This document shows, one piece after another, positions 42,160 through 50,607 of a DNA stretch of 64,000 nucleotides. A program made the translations under genes and the position numbers. Origin of the DNA: Pseudomonas sp. C1C7 (GTDB lineage: Bacteria; Pseudomonadota; Gammaproteobacteria; Pseudomonadales; Pseudomonadaceae); contig NZ_JABFMP010000031.1 in the NCBI RefSeq assembly GCF_013359595.1, positions 19,443-83,442 on the forward strand, read 5' to 3'. The notes beneath the pieces are model-generated. The model saw only the letters and a list, made by a program, of their open reading frames with translations, was not told the origin of the DNA and did not search any database. The stretch's first letter is position 1. Each line of letters starts with the position of its first letter.

Positions 42160-43125
42160 TCAGTCAGTGGCCTGCTGACCGGCAATTTCACCCTCGTCTT
42201 TCTCGCTCATGCGGCGGAAATAGGTGGAGAGCAGGGCGCCGGAAATGTTGTGCCAGACGCTGAACAACGCACTCGGCACCGCCGCCAGCGGCGAGAAGTG
42301 TGCGCTGGCCAGCGCAGCACCAAGACCGGAGTTCTGCATGCCGACTTCCAGGGCCAGGGATTTGCGCTGGGCCAGCGGCAGCTTGAACAGGCGGCCGGTG
42401 AAGTAACCCAGCAGATAACCGAAGCTGTTGTGCAGCATCACCACGGCCATGATCAACAGACCGGATTCGGCGATCTTCGCCTGGCTGGCGGCCACCACGG
42501 CGGCGACGATGATCACGATGCTCACCACCGACACCAGCGGCAGCACGTCCACCGCATGGCGAACGCGAGCACCGAGCAGGCGCTGGGCCACGACACCCAG
42601 CACGATCGGCAGCAGTACCACCTGCAGGATCGACCAGAACAACTCCATGAACGACACCGGCAGCCAGGCCGACGCCAGCAGCCAGATCAGCGCCGGGGTC
42701 AGCACCGGGGCGAGCAGGGTGGTCACCGCCGCGATGGCCACCGACAGCGCCAGATCACCACGGGCCAGCCAGGTCATCACGTTCGACGAGGTGCCGCTCG
42801 GGCAGCAGCCGACCAGAATCACGCCGACGGCGATTTCCGGCGGCAAATGGAAAGCCTGGCAGAGCAACCACGCCACGCCGGGCATGATCACGAAATGCGC
42901 CACCACGCCCAGGGCCACGCGCCACGGGTGTCGGGCGACTGCGGCGAAGTCTTCGAGTTTGAGCGTCAGGCCCATGCCGAACATCACCACGCCCAGCAGC
43001 GGCACGATGGCGCCCTTGAGGCCGATGAACCAGGCCGGTAGCAGAAACGCCACGACGGCGAAAATCAGAACCCAGTAAGCGAAGGTATTGCCGACGAAAC
43101 GGCTCAGTGCTGCCAATGCACGCAT
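42160..43125 (-). CDS. Bile acid:sodium symporter family protein
   Basis: This 321-residue membrane protein of about 10 helices belongs to the BASS family. Conserved segments are the FGMGLTLKLEDF helix end, VGCCPSGTSSNVMTWLARGD (the Na-binding crossover region), and EVGMQNSGLGAALA. Bacterial relatives carry pantoate, pyruvate-like acids or other organic anions, and the substrate is not known. It starts at the MRALAALSR Met and is not overlapped by sugE. Confidence 0.9.
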   Translation of the reverse strand: MRALAALSRFVGNTFAYWVLIFAVVAFLLPAWFIGLKGAIVPLLGVVMFGMGLTLKLEDFAAVARHPWRVALGVVAHFVIMPGVAWLLCQAFHLPPEIAVGVILVGCCPSGTSSNVMTWLARGDLALSVAIAAVTTLLAPVLTPALIWLLASAWLPVSFMELFWSILQVVLLPIVLGVVAQRLLGARVRHAVDVLPLVSVVSIVIIVAAVVAASQAKIAESGLLIMAVVMLHNSFGYLLGYFTGRLFKLPLAQRKSLALEVGMQNSGLGAALASAHFSPLAAVPSALFSVWHNISGALLSTYFRRMSEKDEGEIAGQQATD

Positions 43126-43183
43126 GGCTTGATCCTTGTTATGTGAAAAGCGTTAGGGAGCTAAGCATACGCTGCTCACAAAA

Positions 43184-43260
43184 AAAGATCGCAGCCTGCG
43201 GCAGCTCCTACAGGGAAATGCGAATCCCATGCAGGAGCTGCCGAAGGCTGCGATCTTTTA
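43184..43260. repeat. Inverted dispersed repeat (AGGAGCTGCCGAAGGCTGCG family)
   Basis: AAAAAGATCGCAGCCTGCGG with CAGCTCCTAC faces CAGGAGCTGCCGAAGGCTGCG across about 20 bases. It matches the 13.2 kb element and lies between two minus-strand genes. Confidence 0.88.
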
Positions 43261-43284
43261 AAACAGCCGCCGATCAAGGGTTGA

Positions 43285-44205
43285 TCAGATACCCTGCGGC
43301 GTCTCCTCACCACCCAACGCCTCAATCAGCGCCGGCAGGAAATCGCCAAAGGTCAGCATCATCAGGGTGAAGCTGGCATCCAGCTGCCCCAGAGCCTCGT
43401 CGCCACCGTCCTGTTCGGCCTGGTCTTGCAGCAGGTCTTCGAACTTCAGGCGCTTGACCACCATCTTGTCGTCGAGCACGAAGGACAGCTTGTCCTGCCA
43501 GGCCAGTGACAGTTGAGTGACTACTTTGCCGGTGCTCAGGTGCAGCTGGATTTCTTCGCTGGTCAGGTCCTGGCGCTTGCAGCGCACGATGCCGCCGTCT
43601 TCGTGGGTGTCGCGCAGTTCGCACTCGTCCAGCACGAAGAAGTCGTTCGCGGCCTGCTGGGTGGTGACCCACTCGGTCATGGTCGCGGTCGGGGCCATTT
43701 TCACGGTCAGCGGACGTACCGGCAGGGTGCCGATCACTTCACGCAGGGTCGACAGCAGGTCTTCGGCGCGTTTCGGGCTGGCCGAGTTGACCAGGATCAG
43801 GCCCTGTTTCGGCGCGATGGCGGCGAAGGTCGAGGAACGACGGATAAAGGCGCGCGGCAGGAAAGCCTGGATGATTTCATCCTTGATCTGGTCGCGTTCC
43901 TTTTTATAGACCTTGCGCATTTGCTCGGCTTCGATCTCGTCGACCTTTTCCTTTACCGCGTCACGCACCACGCTACCCGGCAGGATGCGTTCTTCCTTGC
44001 GCGCGCTGATCAGCAGGAAATCACCGCTGACATTCACCAGGGGCGCATCTTCGCCCTTGCCGAAGGGGGCGACGAAACCGTAGGTGGTCAACTCCTGGCT
44101 TGCACATGGGCGCGCCAGTTTGGTGGCCAGTGCAGATTCCAACCCCTGGGCATCAACAGGCAGATCTTGGGTCAGGCGATAGATAAGCAGGTTCTTGAAC
44201 CACAT
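43285..44205 (-). CDS. rdgC: Recombination-associated protein RdgC
   Basis: This 306-residue protein matches RdgC, a ring-shaped non-specific DNA-binding dimer that can hinder RecA loading. Recognisable parts are MWFKNLLIYRLTQ at the start, VYKKERDQIKDEIIQAFLPRAF, the central DEDG-like THEDGGIVRCKRQDL, and KLSFVLDDKMVVKRLKF. Length is typical. The start MWFKNLLIY follows AGGAGAGAG by six or seven bases. It is upstream of no operon partner, and the tRNA pair starts 160 bases away on the other strand. Confidence 0.95.
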   Translation of the reverse strand: MWFKNLLIYRLTQDLPVDAQGLESALATKLARPCASQELTTYGFVAPFGKGEDAPLVNVSGDFLLISARKEERILPGSVVRDAVKEKVDEIEAEQMRKVYKKERDQIKDEIIQAFLPRAFIRRSSTFAAIAPKQGLILVNSASPKRAEDLLSTLREVIGTLPVRPLTVKMAPTATMTEWVTTQQAANDFFVLDECELRDTHEDGGIVRCKRQDLTSEEIQLHLSTGKVVTQLSLAWQDKLSFVLDDKMVVKRLKFEDLLQDQAEQDGGDEALGQLDASFTLMMLTFGDFLPALIEALGGEETPQGI

Positions 44206-44315
44206 GGGGTGACTCTCTCCTTTATACAAAGGGGGGCATTATTGTCTTCGCCGTGCCATAGGCCAACCCTTCTCTAAGCCTTTGGAAGGCATGAAAAAAT
44301 TAATTGAAAAAGTGC

Positions 44316-44344
44316 TTGCCAGAGGTAGGGTCGCTCCGTAGAAT
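44316..44344 (+). promoter_or_regulatory. Sigma-70 promoter of the tRNA pair
   Basis: TTGCCA at 44316-44321 and TAGAAT at 44339-44344 are separated by 17 bases, and the GC-rich discriminator ACGCGCC follows. This arrangement, 21 bases before the mature tRNA-Val, is typical of stringently controlled stable-RNA promoters. Confidence 0.75.
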
Positions 44345-44365
44345 ACGCGCCACACCGAACGTGAA

Positions 44366-44441
44366 GGGTGATTAGCTCAGCTGGGAGAGCGTCTGCCTTA
44401 CAAGCAGAATGTCGGCGGTTCGATCCCGTCATCACCCACCA
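44366..44441 (+). tRNA. tRNA-Val (anticodon TAC)
   Basis: A 76-base cloverleaf: acceptor GGGTGAT/ATCACCC, D arm GCTC-AGCTGGGA-GAGC, anticodon stem TCTGC/GCAGA with loop CTTACAA (anticodon TAC at 34-36), T arm GGCGG-TTCGATC-CCGTC, and an encoded CCA end. Confidence 0.97.
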
Positions 44442-44460
44442 TTCGCATTCAGTGTTACGC

Positions 44461-44537
44461 GCAGCGGTAGTTCAGTCGGTTAGAATACCGGCCTGTCACG
44501 CCGGGGGTCGCGGGTTCGAGTCCCGTCCGCTGCGCCA
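44461..44537 (+). tRNA. tRNA-Asp (anticodon GTC)
   Basis: A 77-base cloverleaf: acceptor GCAGCGG/CCGCTGC, anticodon stem CCGGC/GCCGG with loop CTGTCAC (anticodon GTC), T arm GCGGG-TTCGAGT-CCCGT, encoded CCA after discriminator G. It is 19 bases after tRNA-Val and should be in the same transcript. Confidence 0.97.
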
Positions 44538-44579
44538 TATTCGGTAACCTGGAACACTGAACGCCAGGTCACCACACGG

Positions 44580-44606
44580 AAAGCCCGCCTAGTGCGGGCT
44601 TTTTGC
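44580..44606 (+). terminator. Intrinsic terminator of the tRNA operon
   Basis: AAAGCCCGC-CTAGT-GCGGGCTTTTTG. It ends the Val-Asp tRNA transcript about 45 bases after tRNA-Asp. Confidence 0.9.
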
Positions 44607-44625
44607 TGTCTGGAATTCGATAAAT

Positions 44626-44655
44626 CTGTAGGAGCGAGCATGCTCGCTCCCACAG
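44626..44655. repeat. Short REP hairpin
   Basis: CTGTAGGAGCGAGCATGCTCGCTCCCACAG is a single compact palindrome made from two abutting REP ends with no centre. It lies between the tRNA terminator and the catalase-like gene. Confidence 0.8.
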
Positions 44656-44672
44656 AGTCAGGCGCGGTGCAT

Positions 44673-45809
44673 TTACTGCTCGGCATTACGCGCATGCCGG
44701 TAATCGCTCACAGCCTCATACACCGCCTTGCGCAGCCGATTGATCCCGCCAATGGGCCGATGCGCCTCTATGCCGAACCATGGGTTGAACGACAGATTGT
44801 CGCATTGCAGGTTCTGCGCCGGTGAATCGAAGTCCTGCGCCGGCAATGTGATTCGCGCAACCGTCTCGAACGGCGCATCACTCTCACGCCATTCAATGCT
44901 GGTGTCCTCGATCGGCATGTACTTGTTCGCGTCCTGGCGCTGGATCTGCAGCACGAAGCAGGCGGGCGTGCGGTCTGTGGATAACTGCTGATTCAACGCA
45001 CTGCGCAAAAAGTTCGGCAGCTTGTGATTCTGCGCCGGCAGCGTGTAGGCCGGGCAGCTGTCAGGGTCGGGCATCACCCGGAACTTCGCATTGGCCTCGC
45101 CGAACTTGTAGGGCGACACCGAAAAGTAGGTGGTCCGGGTCGGGCTGTCCGGGGCAGGGGAGAGCGTGGCCAGGGCGATAAACAGATGACGGACCTGCCA
45201 GCTGCGCGGGTCCCAGCCCGGAAAGAACGCCATGATCTTCTTGCCATCGGCCTGCGCCGCGACGTTCTGACGATACTCGGCCACATCGCTGACGAAGAAG
45301 TTCGGATGACTGAACATCACGAAATCCTGCTCGTGACGCGCAGGTTGATCGCTCAGTAGCTGCTTGCCCGGCACATCGTGCAGCTTGATCGCCATGCCCC
45401 GGGCATCGCGGATGCTGTCGAACTGCGGGTAGGCGTTGCCGTTGGACAGGCGCAAGGTCGCCTGCCAGATTTTCCCCGGTTCACTGAACACCCCCTGGCG
45501 CATCTCGGCCGCCAGATCCGGCAGCACCTGCACCTGCGCCTTCACGCAGCCGTGGGCCTTGGCATGGGCATCGCGCAGATAGCGGGTGTTTTCCCTGTGC
45601 TGATCGACGATGCGCACGGCGGTCTGAATGATTCCCTGGGTCATCTCCGCCTCACCCTCGGGAATCAGTTCCTGGGCTGACACCGGTCCGCGGTGTTGCC
45701 AGGCGAACCACGCCGTTGCCAACGCCCAGCCCAGCAATCCAAGCCCCAGCAGCCAGAGCAGCGTCTTGCCGAGAAAGGCGCCCAGGCGCAGCCAGAGGGA
45801 CTTCAACAT
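44673..45809 (-). CDS. Membrane-anchored catalase-like haem protein
   Basis: This 378-residue protein has one N-terminal membrane helix (LLWLLGLGLLGWALATAWFAW) and a catalase-fold domain. The distal His segment is probably DAHAKAHGCVKAQVQV, and the fold signature is SIRDARGMAIKLHDVPG. It ends in an ISAM-independent motif seen in catalase-domain proteins, GIEAHRPIGGINRLRKAVY. I cannot find a clear proximal Tyr motif, so peroxidase activity is uncertain. The ATG has AAAGGA about eight bases upstream. It starts 29 bases after the di-haem cytochrome gene and is likely in its operon. Confidence 0.8.
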   Translation of the reverse strand: MLKSLWLRLGAFLGKTLLWLLGLGLLGWALATAWFAWQHRGPVSAQELIPEGEAEMTQGIIQTAVRIVDQHRENTRYLRDAHAKAHGCVKAQVQVLPDLAAEMRQGVFSEPGKIWQATLRLSNGNAYPQFDSIRDARGMAIKLHDVPGKQLLSDQPARHEQDFVMFSHPNFFVSDVAEYRQNVAAQADGKKIMAFFPGWDPRSWQVRHLFIALATLSPAPDSPTRTTYFSVSPYKFGEANAKFRVMPDPDSCPAYTLPAQNHKLPNFLRSALNQQLSTDRTPACFVLQIQRQDANKYMPIEDTSIEWRESDAPFETVARITLPAQDFDSPAQNLQCDNLSFNPWFGIEAHRPIGGINRLRKAVYEAVSDYRHARNAEQ

Positions 45810-45838
45810 GCGGTCATCCTTTTGCAGCGTATTAAAGG

Positions 45839-47650
45839 TCACGGCAATTGCGACTCGAGCGGGCCACCGAGCACTTTCAGGTACTCCATCAGCGCCCAGC
45901 GCTCCTGCGGTTCCAGCAGACGGCCGATCACGCCGTTGCCGAGCTTGCCGGCGCGGAACTCGTGACCGCTGTTGTGATTGCCGCTGATGCGCGTGTCGAA
46001 CACAAAGCCGTTGGTGAAGGCTTCCGTGCGATAGCCCAGATGCAGCGGATCGTATTCGAGGGTGCCCGTGTAGAACGTGGTCGCGCGTTCATCCTGCGGC
46101 GAGAGCAGTTGATAAATGCTCGGCACCGAACCGTTGTGCAGAAACGGCGCGGTGGCCCACACGCCGGCCAGCGGTCTAGCCTTGTACGCGCGCAGTTCGC
46201 GGACACCGATCGGCAGGCCGAAGCCGTCCATGTCCGGGCGCTCGGCCGGGGTAACTCCCGCGTCGCGATAGGCGCGGTTCTCCACGAAAGCCGTGACGTA
46301 AGCCAGACCCTTGGCCACCGACATCTGGCTCAGGTCCAGCGGCGCGGTGGGCTTGGGCTCGACGTCCAGGTTTGCCAGTTCCTGCTGATTCCATTGCAGC
46401 GCCGTCAGGTCATAGCGATGGTTGGCGATGTTGTCGGCGGCATTCGGATCGGTACCGATGTGTTCCACCGGAATCATTTTCAGGTGCTGTACGTAGCGCC
46501 CTTCACCCTGGGTCACGGGCGGGACGTGGCAGCCGGCGCAGTTTTCGCTGAACAGGGCGCGGCCTTTGGCGGCCAGGGGCTTGTCGATGGCGCCCAGCAG
46601 CGCTTCCGGCCAGGCAGGTGGTTCCAGGCGTTGCAGGGTTTGTTCGATCAGGTGCAAGTCGCGCACACGAACGCTGGACGGGTAACGGTCATCGCCCGTC
46701 AGCGGCTGTCTGTTCTTGTCGAAGAAATCAAGCGTGGCGCCCACGCCCAGCGCTTCACCGACATTGCGCGCCATGGGTTGCTTGGCCGAGCCATTCCATT
46801 GCACCCATTCGAATGTCCACATGTCCCACAGTTGCGGATAGTCCACCGGGGCGTTGGCCACGCGATAGTTGGCCGGGGAAATGGCGTCGCCGAAGGTGGC
46901 GTTGGCGATGCGGCCGAACGCGTCGGTGCGTCCCGGGCCTTCTTCTGTCGGGTAGAGCCCGCGGTGGGTGTCGTTCCAGGCGACTTTCAGGAAGGTATCC
47001 AGGGAGTGTTTGAATTGCTTGCGCAGTTGCTCATGGCGCGCGTCGTAGTCGGAGCCCAGGACCTTGCGGGCGAAACGCTCGAATTTCCAGGGGTTGTAGT
47101 AAGTCGACACCAGGCTTGCGACCAAAGCCTGTCCGAAACTGCCACCTTTCAATGTCGGGACACTGGAAGGCAAAACGTGCTGCGCGGTACCGCCGTCGAT
47201 CCGCACCGCCTGACCTTTGAAACGCAGCTCGCCGGTGTGGCAGGCGGCGCAAGTAATATCCAGAAATGTATCCGTGCTGCCGGGATTCTGATGGCGCGCG
47301 AAGCCGACCGGCAAATTTCCCGGGTTGTTTTCTGTAGGCTTTTGGCTGGGGTCGATCAGGAAACCGAAACGAGCCAGATACTCCGGCGCGGCAAAACGGT
47401 TCTGCGAGAACGGCAATTCGAGCGCCGTGAACCAGTCATAACGCAAGCCTTTGACCTGCGTGCCCTGAGGGGTGAAGTAATAGGTCTGGCGGTCGTCCGC
47501 GCTCCACTGATCCAGGTAATGCACCTGCTGGGGCGGGGTCCAGAGCGGTAGCTTGGGGTTGGCGACGTAATACAGGATCACCGCCAGAGCAACGCCAAGC
47601 AGAACTGCGATCAGAATCAGCAAGCGGAAGAAGAGGCGCAAGATGAACAT
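45839..47650 (-). CDS. Di-haem c-type cytochrome, peroxidase/RoxA-like, membrane-anchored
   Basis: This 603-residue protein has one N-terminal membrane helix (LLILIAVLLGVALAVILYYV) and a large periplasmic part with two CxxCH haem motifs: CAACH at about 138 and CAGCH at about 372. The region WATAPFLHNGSVPSIYQLLSP is the conserved segment of di-haem cytochrome c peroxidases and MauG/RoxA relatives. The size (above 550 residues) fits the RoxA-like branch better than CcpA. It precedes the catalase-like gene by 29 bases on the same strand. The two may form a periplasmic redox pair. Confidence 0.85.
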   Translation of the reverse strand: MFILRLFFRLLILIAVLLGVALAVILYYVANPKLPLWTPPQQVHYLDQWSADDRQTYYFTPQGTQVKGLRYDWFTALELPFSQNRFAAPEYLARFGFLIDPSQKPTENNPGNLPVGFARHQNPGSTDTFLDITCAACHTGELRFKGQAVRIDGGTAQHVLPSSVPTLKGGSFGQALVASLVSTYYNPWKFERFARKVLGSDYDARHEQLRKQFKHSLDTFLKVAWNDTHRGLYPTEEGPGRTDAFGRIANATFGDAISPANYRVANAPVDYPQLWDMWTFEWVQWNGSAKQPMARNVGEALGVGATLDFFDKNRQPLTGDDRYPSSVRVRDLHLIEQTLQRLEPPAWPEALLGAIDKPLAAKGRALFSENCAGCHVPPVTQGEGRYVQHLKMIPVEHIGTDPNAADNIANHRYDLTALQWNQQELANLDVEPKPTAPLDLSQMSVAKGLAYVTAFVENRAYRDAGVTPAERPDMDGFGLPIGVRELRAYKARPLAGVWATAPFLHNGSVPSIYQLLSPQDERATTFYTGTLEYDPLHLGYRTEAFTNGFVFDTRISGNHNSGHEFRAGKLGNGVIGRLLEPQERWALMEYLKVLGGPLESQLP

Positions 47651-47909
47651 CCTTGTCGATTTATTCTTCCGTTATGCCTGAGCACAAGTTGAGCGGCAAG
47701 TGGCCATCACGCCAGATTGGCGGGTTGCGAAACTTTTCCTGTCAGAGTCAGATGACAGAAGTTTCATCATCTACACTGCGAAAAGCGTTTAAACACCTGA
47801 ACTTATCGCAAATATACGTCTCTTATGCCGGTAGCCATTGGTCGTGGCCGCCTGATAAGCTCGCGACTTTACTCGATTGCCCTTATAGGCGAATGAACAA
47901 GGAAATAGC

Positions 47910-48623
47910 ATGAAACAGCATCGGTTGGCGGCGGCGGTGGCCCTGGTTAGCCTGGTACTCGCGGGTTGCGACTCGCAAACCAGCGTAGAGCTCAAAACCC
48001 CGGCGCAAAAAGCTTCCTACGGCATTGGCCTGAACATGGGCAAGAGCCTGGCTCAGGAAGGCATGGATGATCTGGATTCCAAAGCTGTAGCCCAGGGCAT
48101 CGAAGACGCCGTCGGCAAGAAAGAGCAGAAGCTCAAGGACGAAGAACTGGTCGAAGCCTTCGCCGCACTGCAAAAGCGTGCCGAAGAGCGCATGGCCAAG
48201 ATGAGTGAAGAGTCGGCAGCCGCCGGCAAGAAATTCCTCGAAGAAAACGGCAAGAAAGCAGGTGTCGTGACCACCGCTTCCGGCCTGCAATACGAAGTTG
48301 AAAAGAAAGCCGATGGTCCTCAGCCCAAGCCGACTGACGTAGTGACCGTTCACTACACCGGCAAGCTGACCAATGGCACCGTTTTCGACAGCTCCGTCGA
48401 GCGCGGCAGCCCGATCGATCTGCCGGTCAGCGGTGTGATCCCGGGTTGGGTCGAAGGCCTGCAACTGATGCACGTTGGCGAGAAATACAAGCTGTACATT
48501 CCAAGCGAACTGGCTTACGGCGCACAGAGCCCAAGCCCGGCAATCCCGGCCAACTCGGTGCTGGTGTTCGACCTGGAACTGCTGGCGATCAAAGATCCAA
48601 GCAAAGAAGAAGTCGCCAAGTAA
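47910..48623 (+). CDS. FKBP-type peptidyl-prolyl isomerase, lipoprotein
   Basis: This 237-residue protein has a lipobox (LVSLVLAGC), an FKBP N-terminal dimerisation domain (ASYGIGLNMGKSLAQEG, then a long helix with EERMAKMSEE), and a C-terminal FKBP domain (VTVHYTGKLTNGTVFDSS, VIPGWVEGLQLM, YIPSELAYGAQ). This is the Mip/FkpA layout. It would act as a periplasmic chaperone-isomerase anchored to a membrane. AAGGAAATAGC precedes the ATG. A terminator follows the stop. Confidence 0.93.
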   Translation: MKQHRLAAAVALVSLVLAGCDSQTSVELKTPAQKASYGIGLNMGKSLAQEGMDDLDSKAVAQGIEDAVGKKEQKLKDEELVEAFAALQKRAEERMAKMSEESAAAGKKFLEENGKKAGVVTTASGLQYEVEKKADGPQPKPTDVVTVHYTGKLTNGTVFDSSVERGSPIDLPVSGVIPGWVEGLQLMHVGEKYKLYIPSELAYGAQSPSPAIPANSVLVFDLELLAIKDPSKEEVAK

Positions 48624-48640
48624 TAGGCGCCTGCTTCAAA

Positions 48641-48672
48641 ACAACGCCTCGCTCATGCGGGGCGTTGTTGTA
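48641..48672 (+). terminator. Intrinsic terminator after the FKBP gene
   Basis: ACAACGCC...GGCGTTGT with an inner CGC-TCAT-GCG forms a hairpin with one bulge, followed by TGTATC with a short T tract. It lies 18 bases after the stop. Confidence 0.75.
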
Positions 48673-48870
48673 TCTGACGTTAGGCAAAGGTAAACAAAAC
48701 GAACAGATGCTGTAGGCTGAAGTCCTAGCCAATGTAGGACCGGTTAACCGCGTCTGACCGTCAAGTCAATGAAATATTGGGGTTTTTTTGATGAGTAAAA
48801 AACGCCCGATCTAAGCTCAGCCCTTATGCTGCGGGGCTTTCAGCCGTGAAATGCAGCTCTGTTCACAAGG

Positions 48871-48893
48871 TTATCCACAATTTGTGTGGATAA
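48871..48893. promoter_or_regulatory. Inverted pair of perfect DnaA boxes
   Basis: TTATCCACA at 48871-48879 and TGTGGATAA at 48885-48893 are both perfect matches to the DnaA box consensus, facing each other across five bases. They end 20 bases before the DUF1232 start codon. Confidence 0.75.
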
Positions 48894-48913
48894 CATTTCA
48901 GCGGGAGGATCCC

Positions 48914-49369
48914 ATGAAAGCACCCTGGAATTTTGCTCGTTTCCTGCCATTGGCCGGACGCCTGCTGGCACGTGGGCGCTTGCCGACCCTGCTGTTCGCC
49001 GTGGCCGCCAAGGGCGCAAGCCAAGGTAATCGGCTGGGTAAGCTCAAGGACGATCTGCGCCTGTTGCAGGCACTTTGCCTTGCCTACTGGCGTGGCGAGT
49101 ATCGGGCGATCAGTCCCAAGGCGATCGTTTCGGTGGTGGCGGGGCTGATGTACTTCCTCAGTCCCGTGGATGCGATTCCGGATTTCCTGCCCATGTTCGG
49201 CATGCTCGATGACATCGCCGTACTGGGTTGGCTGATGAAAGTCCTGGACGATGAACTCACAGCCTTTCGCCTCTGGCGCAAACGCCAGTCGCCGGAAAAG
49301 CTCGTAGTCGTGGAACGCCTGCCTGCAACTCCCGAACAACTTCAGCTTCAGGGGCCGAAAAAGCGCTAA
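48914..49369 (+). CDS. DUF1232 (YkvA-like) protein
   Basis: This 151-residue protein contains the YkvA/DUF1232 signature LMYFLSPVDAIPDFLPMFG followed by MLDDIAVLGWLM, a hydrophobic hairpin that probably associates with the membrane. The N-terminal half is basic and helical. Function of the family is unknown. The ATG is set by GGGAGGA six bases upstream. The leader carries two perfect facing DnaA boxes within 45 bases of the start, so the transcript could respond to DnaA. Confidence 0.88.
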   Translation: MKAPWNFARFLPLAGRLLARGRLPTLLFAVAAKGASQGNRLGKLKDDLRLLQALCLAYWRGEYRAISPKAIVSVVAGLMYFLSPVDAIPDFLPMFGMLDDIAVLGWLMKVLDDELTAFRLWRKRQSPEKLVVVERLPATPEQLQLQGPKKR

Positions 49370-49483
49370 GTTGCTCAACCCTGATCCAGATATAGATACT
49401 CCCCGCGACCTTAGCCGCTGTTAGGATTACACTTCTAGGGAAAAGTGCCGACTCGCTAAGTGTTTTTGTCCTACGGGGTAGTC

Positions 49484-49831
49484 ATGGATATTCAGATAAT
49501 TACACGCGAAGGCGAACCCGAATATGCGGTTCTGCCGTGGGCTCAGTATCAGGCGTTACTCAAGGCAGCAGGCATCAACGAAACACCGTCGCATCCGGCT
49601 GCTGCACCGGCTCCGCAGTCGACGACCCAGGACCCGATTCTTCCAGGTCTTGATCAATTACGCAGTTTGCGCGAAGGGAAGGGCATCGCCATTGAGGCGC
49701 TCGCCCGCACGGTAGGCATCAGCCCGTCATATCTGGCCATGATCGAAAGTGGCGAGCGTCAGCCCGACGCCGCGATTCGTCGCAGTCTGGCCTGGGAAAT
49801 GACGGTGCCGGGGTGGAGGGAAGAATCGTGA
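49484..49831 (+). CDS. XRE-type helix-turn-helix protein
   Basis: This 115-residue protein has a short N-terminal segment (MDIQIITREGEPEYAVLPWAQYQALLKAAG) like those of Phd-type antitoxin or DUF-linked regulators, a Pro/Ala linker, then an XRE/Cro helix-turn-helix (LRSLREGKGIAIEALARTVGIS and PSYLAMIESGERQPD). It likely represses transcription. The GTG of the next gene overlaps its stop, so the two are co-translated. A toxin partner is possible but the downstream proteins resemble no known toxin. Confidence 0.85.
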   Translation: MDIQIITREGEPEYAVLPWAQYQALLKAAGINETPSHPAAAPAPQSTTQDPILPGLDQLRSLREGKGIAIEALARTVGISPSYLAMIESGERQPDAAIRRSLAWEMTVPGWREES

Positions 49832-50199
49832 GCGTACGCATCAGTCGTCAACACTGGGACGGATTGCTGGGCGAGCTGGATCAGGCGCGCCGTCAGCGTC
49901 ACCTCCTGACTTATCGGGCGCTGCTTGAGCGTTTGCAGCTGCCCACGCCGGCCATGCAGACCCTGACCGCCGCGCTGGAGCATCTGGCGGCGCTGGACGC
50001 CCGGGCCGAACAGCCATTGCGCAGTTCGCTGGTGATCAGCCAGGGCGCCAGTCGTTTGCCGCGCACCGGCTTCTTTGAATGTGTCGAGCGCCTGGGGCGG
50101 TTTTCCGGGCCGTCCGACGGGGTCGCTGCGGCGTCCTGGCATGCCTCGGAGGTGGTGCGGGTGTTCGAGTACGAGTACCCCGAATCGGCGGAGGCCTGA
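49828..50199 (+). CDS. Conserved protein of unknown function in an XRE operon
   Basis: This 123-residue protein is predicted helical with no signal peptide. Visible features are an N-terminal amphipathic helix (WDGLLGELDQARRQRHLLTYRAL) and a C-terminal acidic end (VFEYEYPESAEA). GTG is the start because GGAGGG stands seven bases before it and overlaps the XRE stop by 4 bases. Its stop is immediately followed by the GTG of the Sel1 gene. I recognise no family. Confidence 0.78.
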   Translation: MSVRISRQHWDGLLGELDQARRQRHLLTYRALLERLQLPTPAMQTLTAALEHLAALDARAEQPLRSSLVISQGASRLPRTGFFECVERLGRFSGPSDGVAAASWHASEVVRVFEYEYPESAEA

Positions 50200-50607
50200 G
50201 TGTTTCTGCGACTCAAGGCGCGGGTCGGTTACTGGCTGGCGCGCCGGCTGTTTCATTGGCCATGGTTCGTACGACAGCCCCGTGTCTGGAGTTGGATGGA
50301 AGGCCAGTTCGCGCGCATGGCGAACCTGGGCGATGTCGACGCCCAGAGCTTCTATGGCCACATCCTGACCTTTCGCGGCGTCGGCCTGGGCGCCCGGGAA
50401 GAAGGCATTCGCCTGCTGCGCCTGGCGGCATTGGCCGGCGATGGCAAGGCGGCCTACCAGGTAGGGGTGATCAGCCTCGCCGGCAGCCCCAGCAAGGCGC
50501 CCGATCCCGTTGAAGCGGCACGCTTCTGGAGCATTGCGGTCAAGGCCGGGCATCCGTTGGCGCAGATCAAACTCGAAGAACTGGCTGCCCGGGACTCGAT
50601 GAAGTAA
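50200..50607 (+). CDS. Sel1-repeat protein
   Basis: This 135-residue protein carries about two Sel1 units (GAREEGIRLLRLAALAGDGKAAYQVG and DPVEAARFWSIAVKAGHPLAQIK) after a basic, aromatic N-terminus (YWLARRLFHWPWFVRQP) that could lie on the membrane. Sel1 proteins serve as scaffolds. It starts with GTG directly after the preceding stop and completes the XRE-unknown-Sel1 operon. Confidence 0.83.
   Translation: MFLRLKARVGYWLARRLFHWPWFVRQPRVWSWMEGQFARMANLGDVDAQSFYGHILTFRGVGLGAREEGIRLLRLAALAGDGKAAYQVGVISLAGSPSKAPDPVEAARFWSIAVKAGHPLAQIKLEELAARDSMK

Noticed and set aside
44480..44695. Short frame across tRNA-Asp
   Set aside because: It reads through the tRNA and its terminator; a well-known false call at tRNA genes (GTRTRDPRR type).
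48871..48893. DnaA boxes as a replication origin
   Set aside because: Only two boxes, no AT-rich unwinding region, and no dnaA, dnaN, gidA or rpmH nearby.
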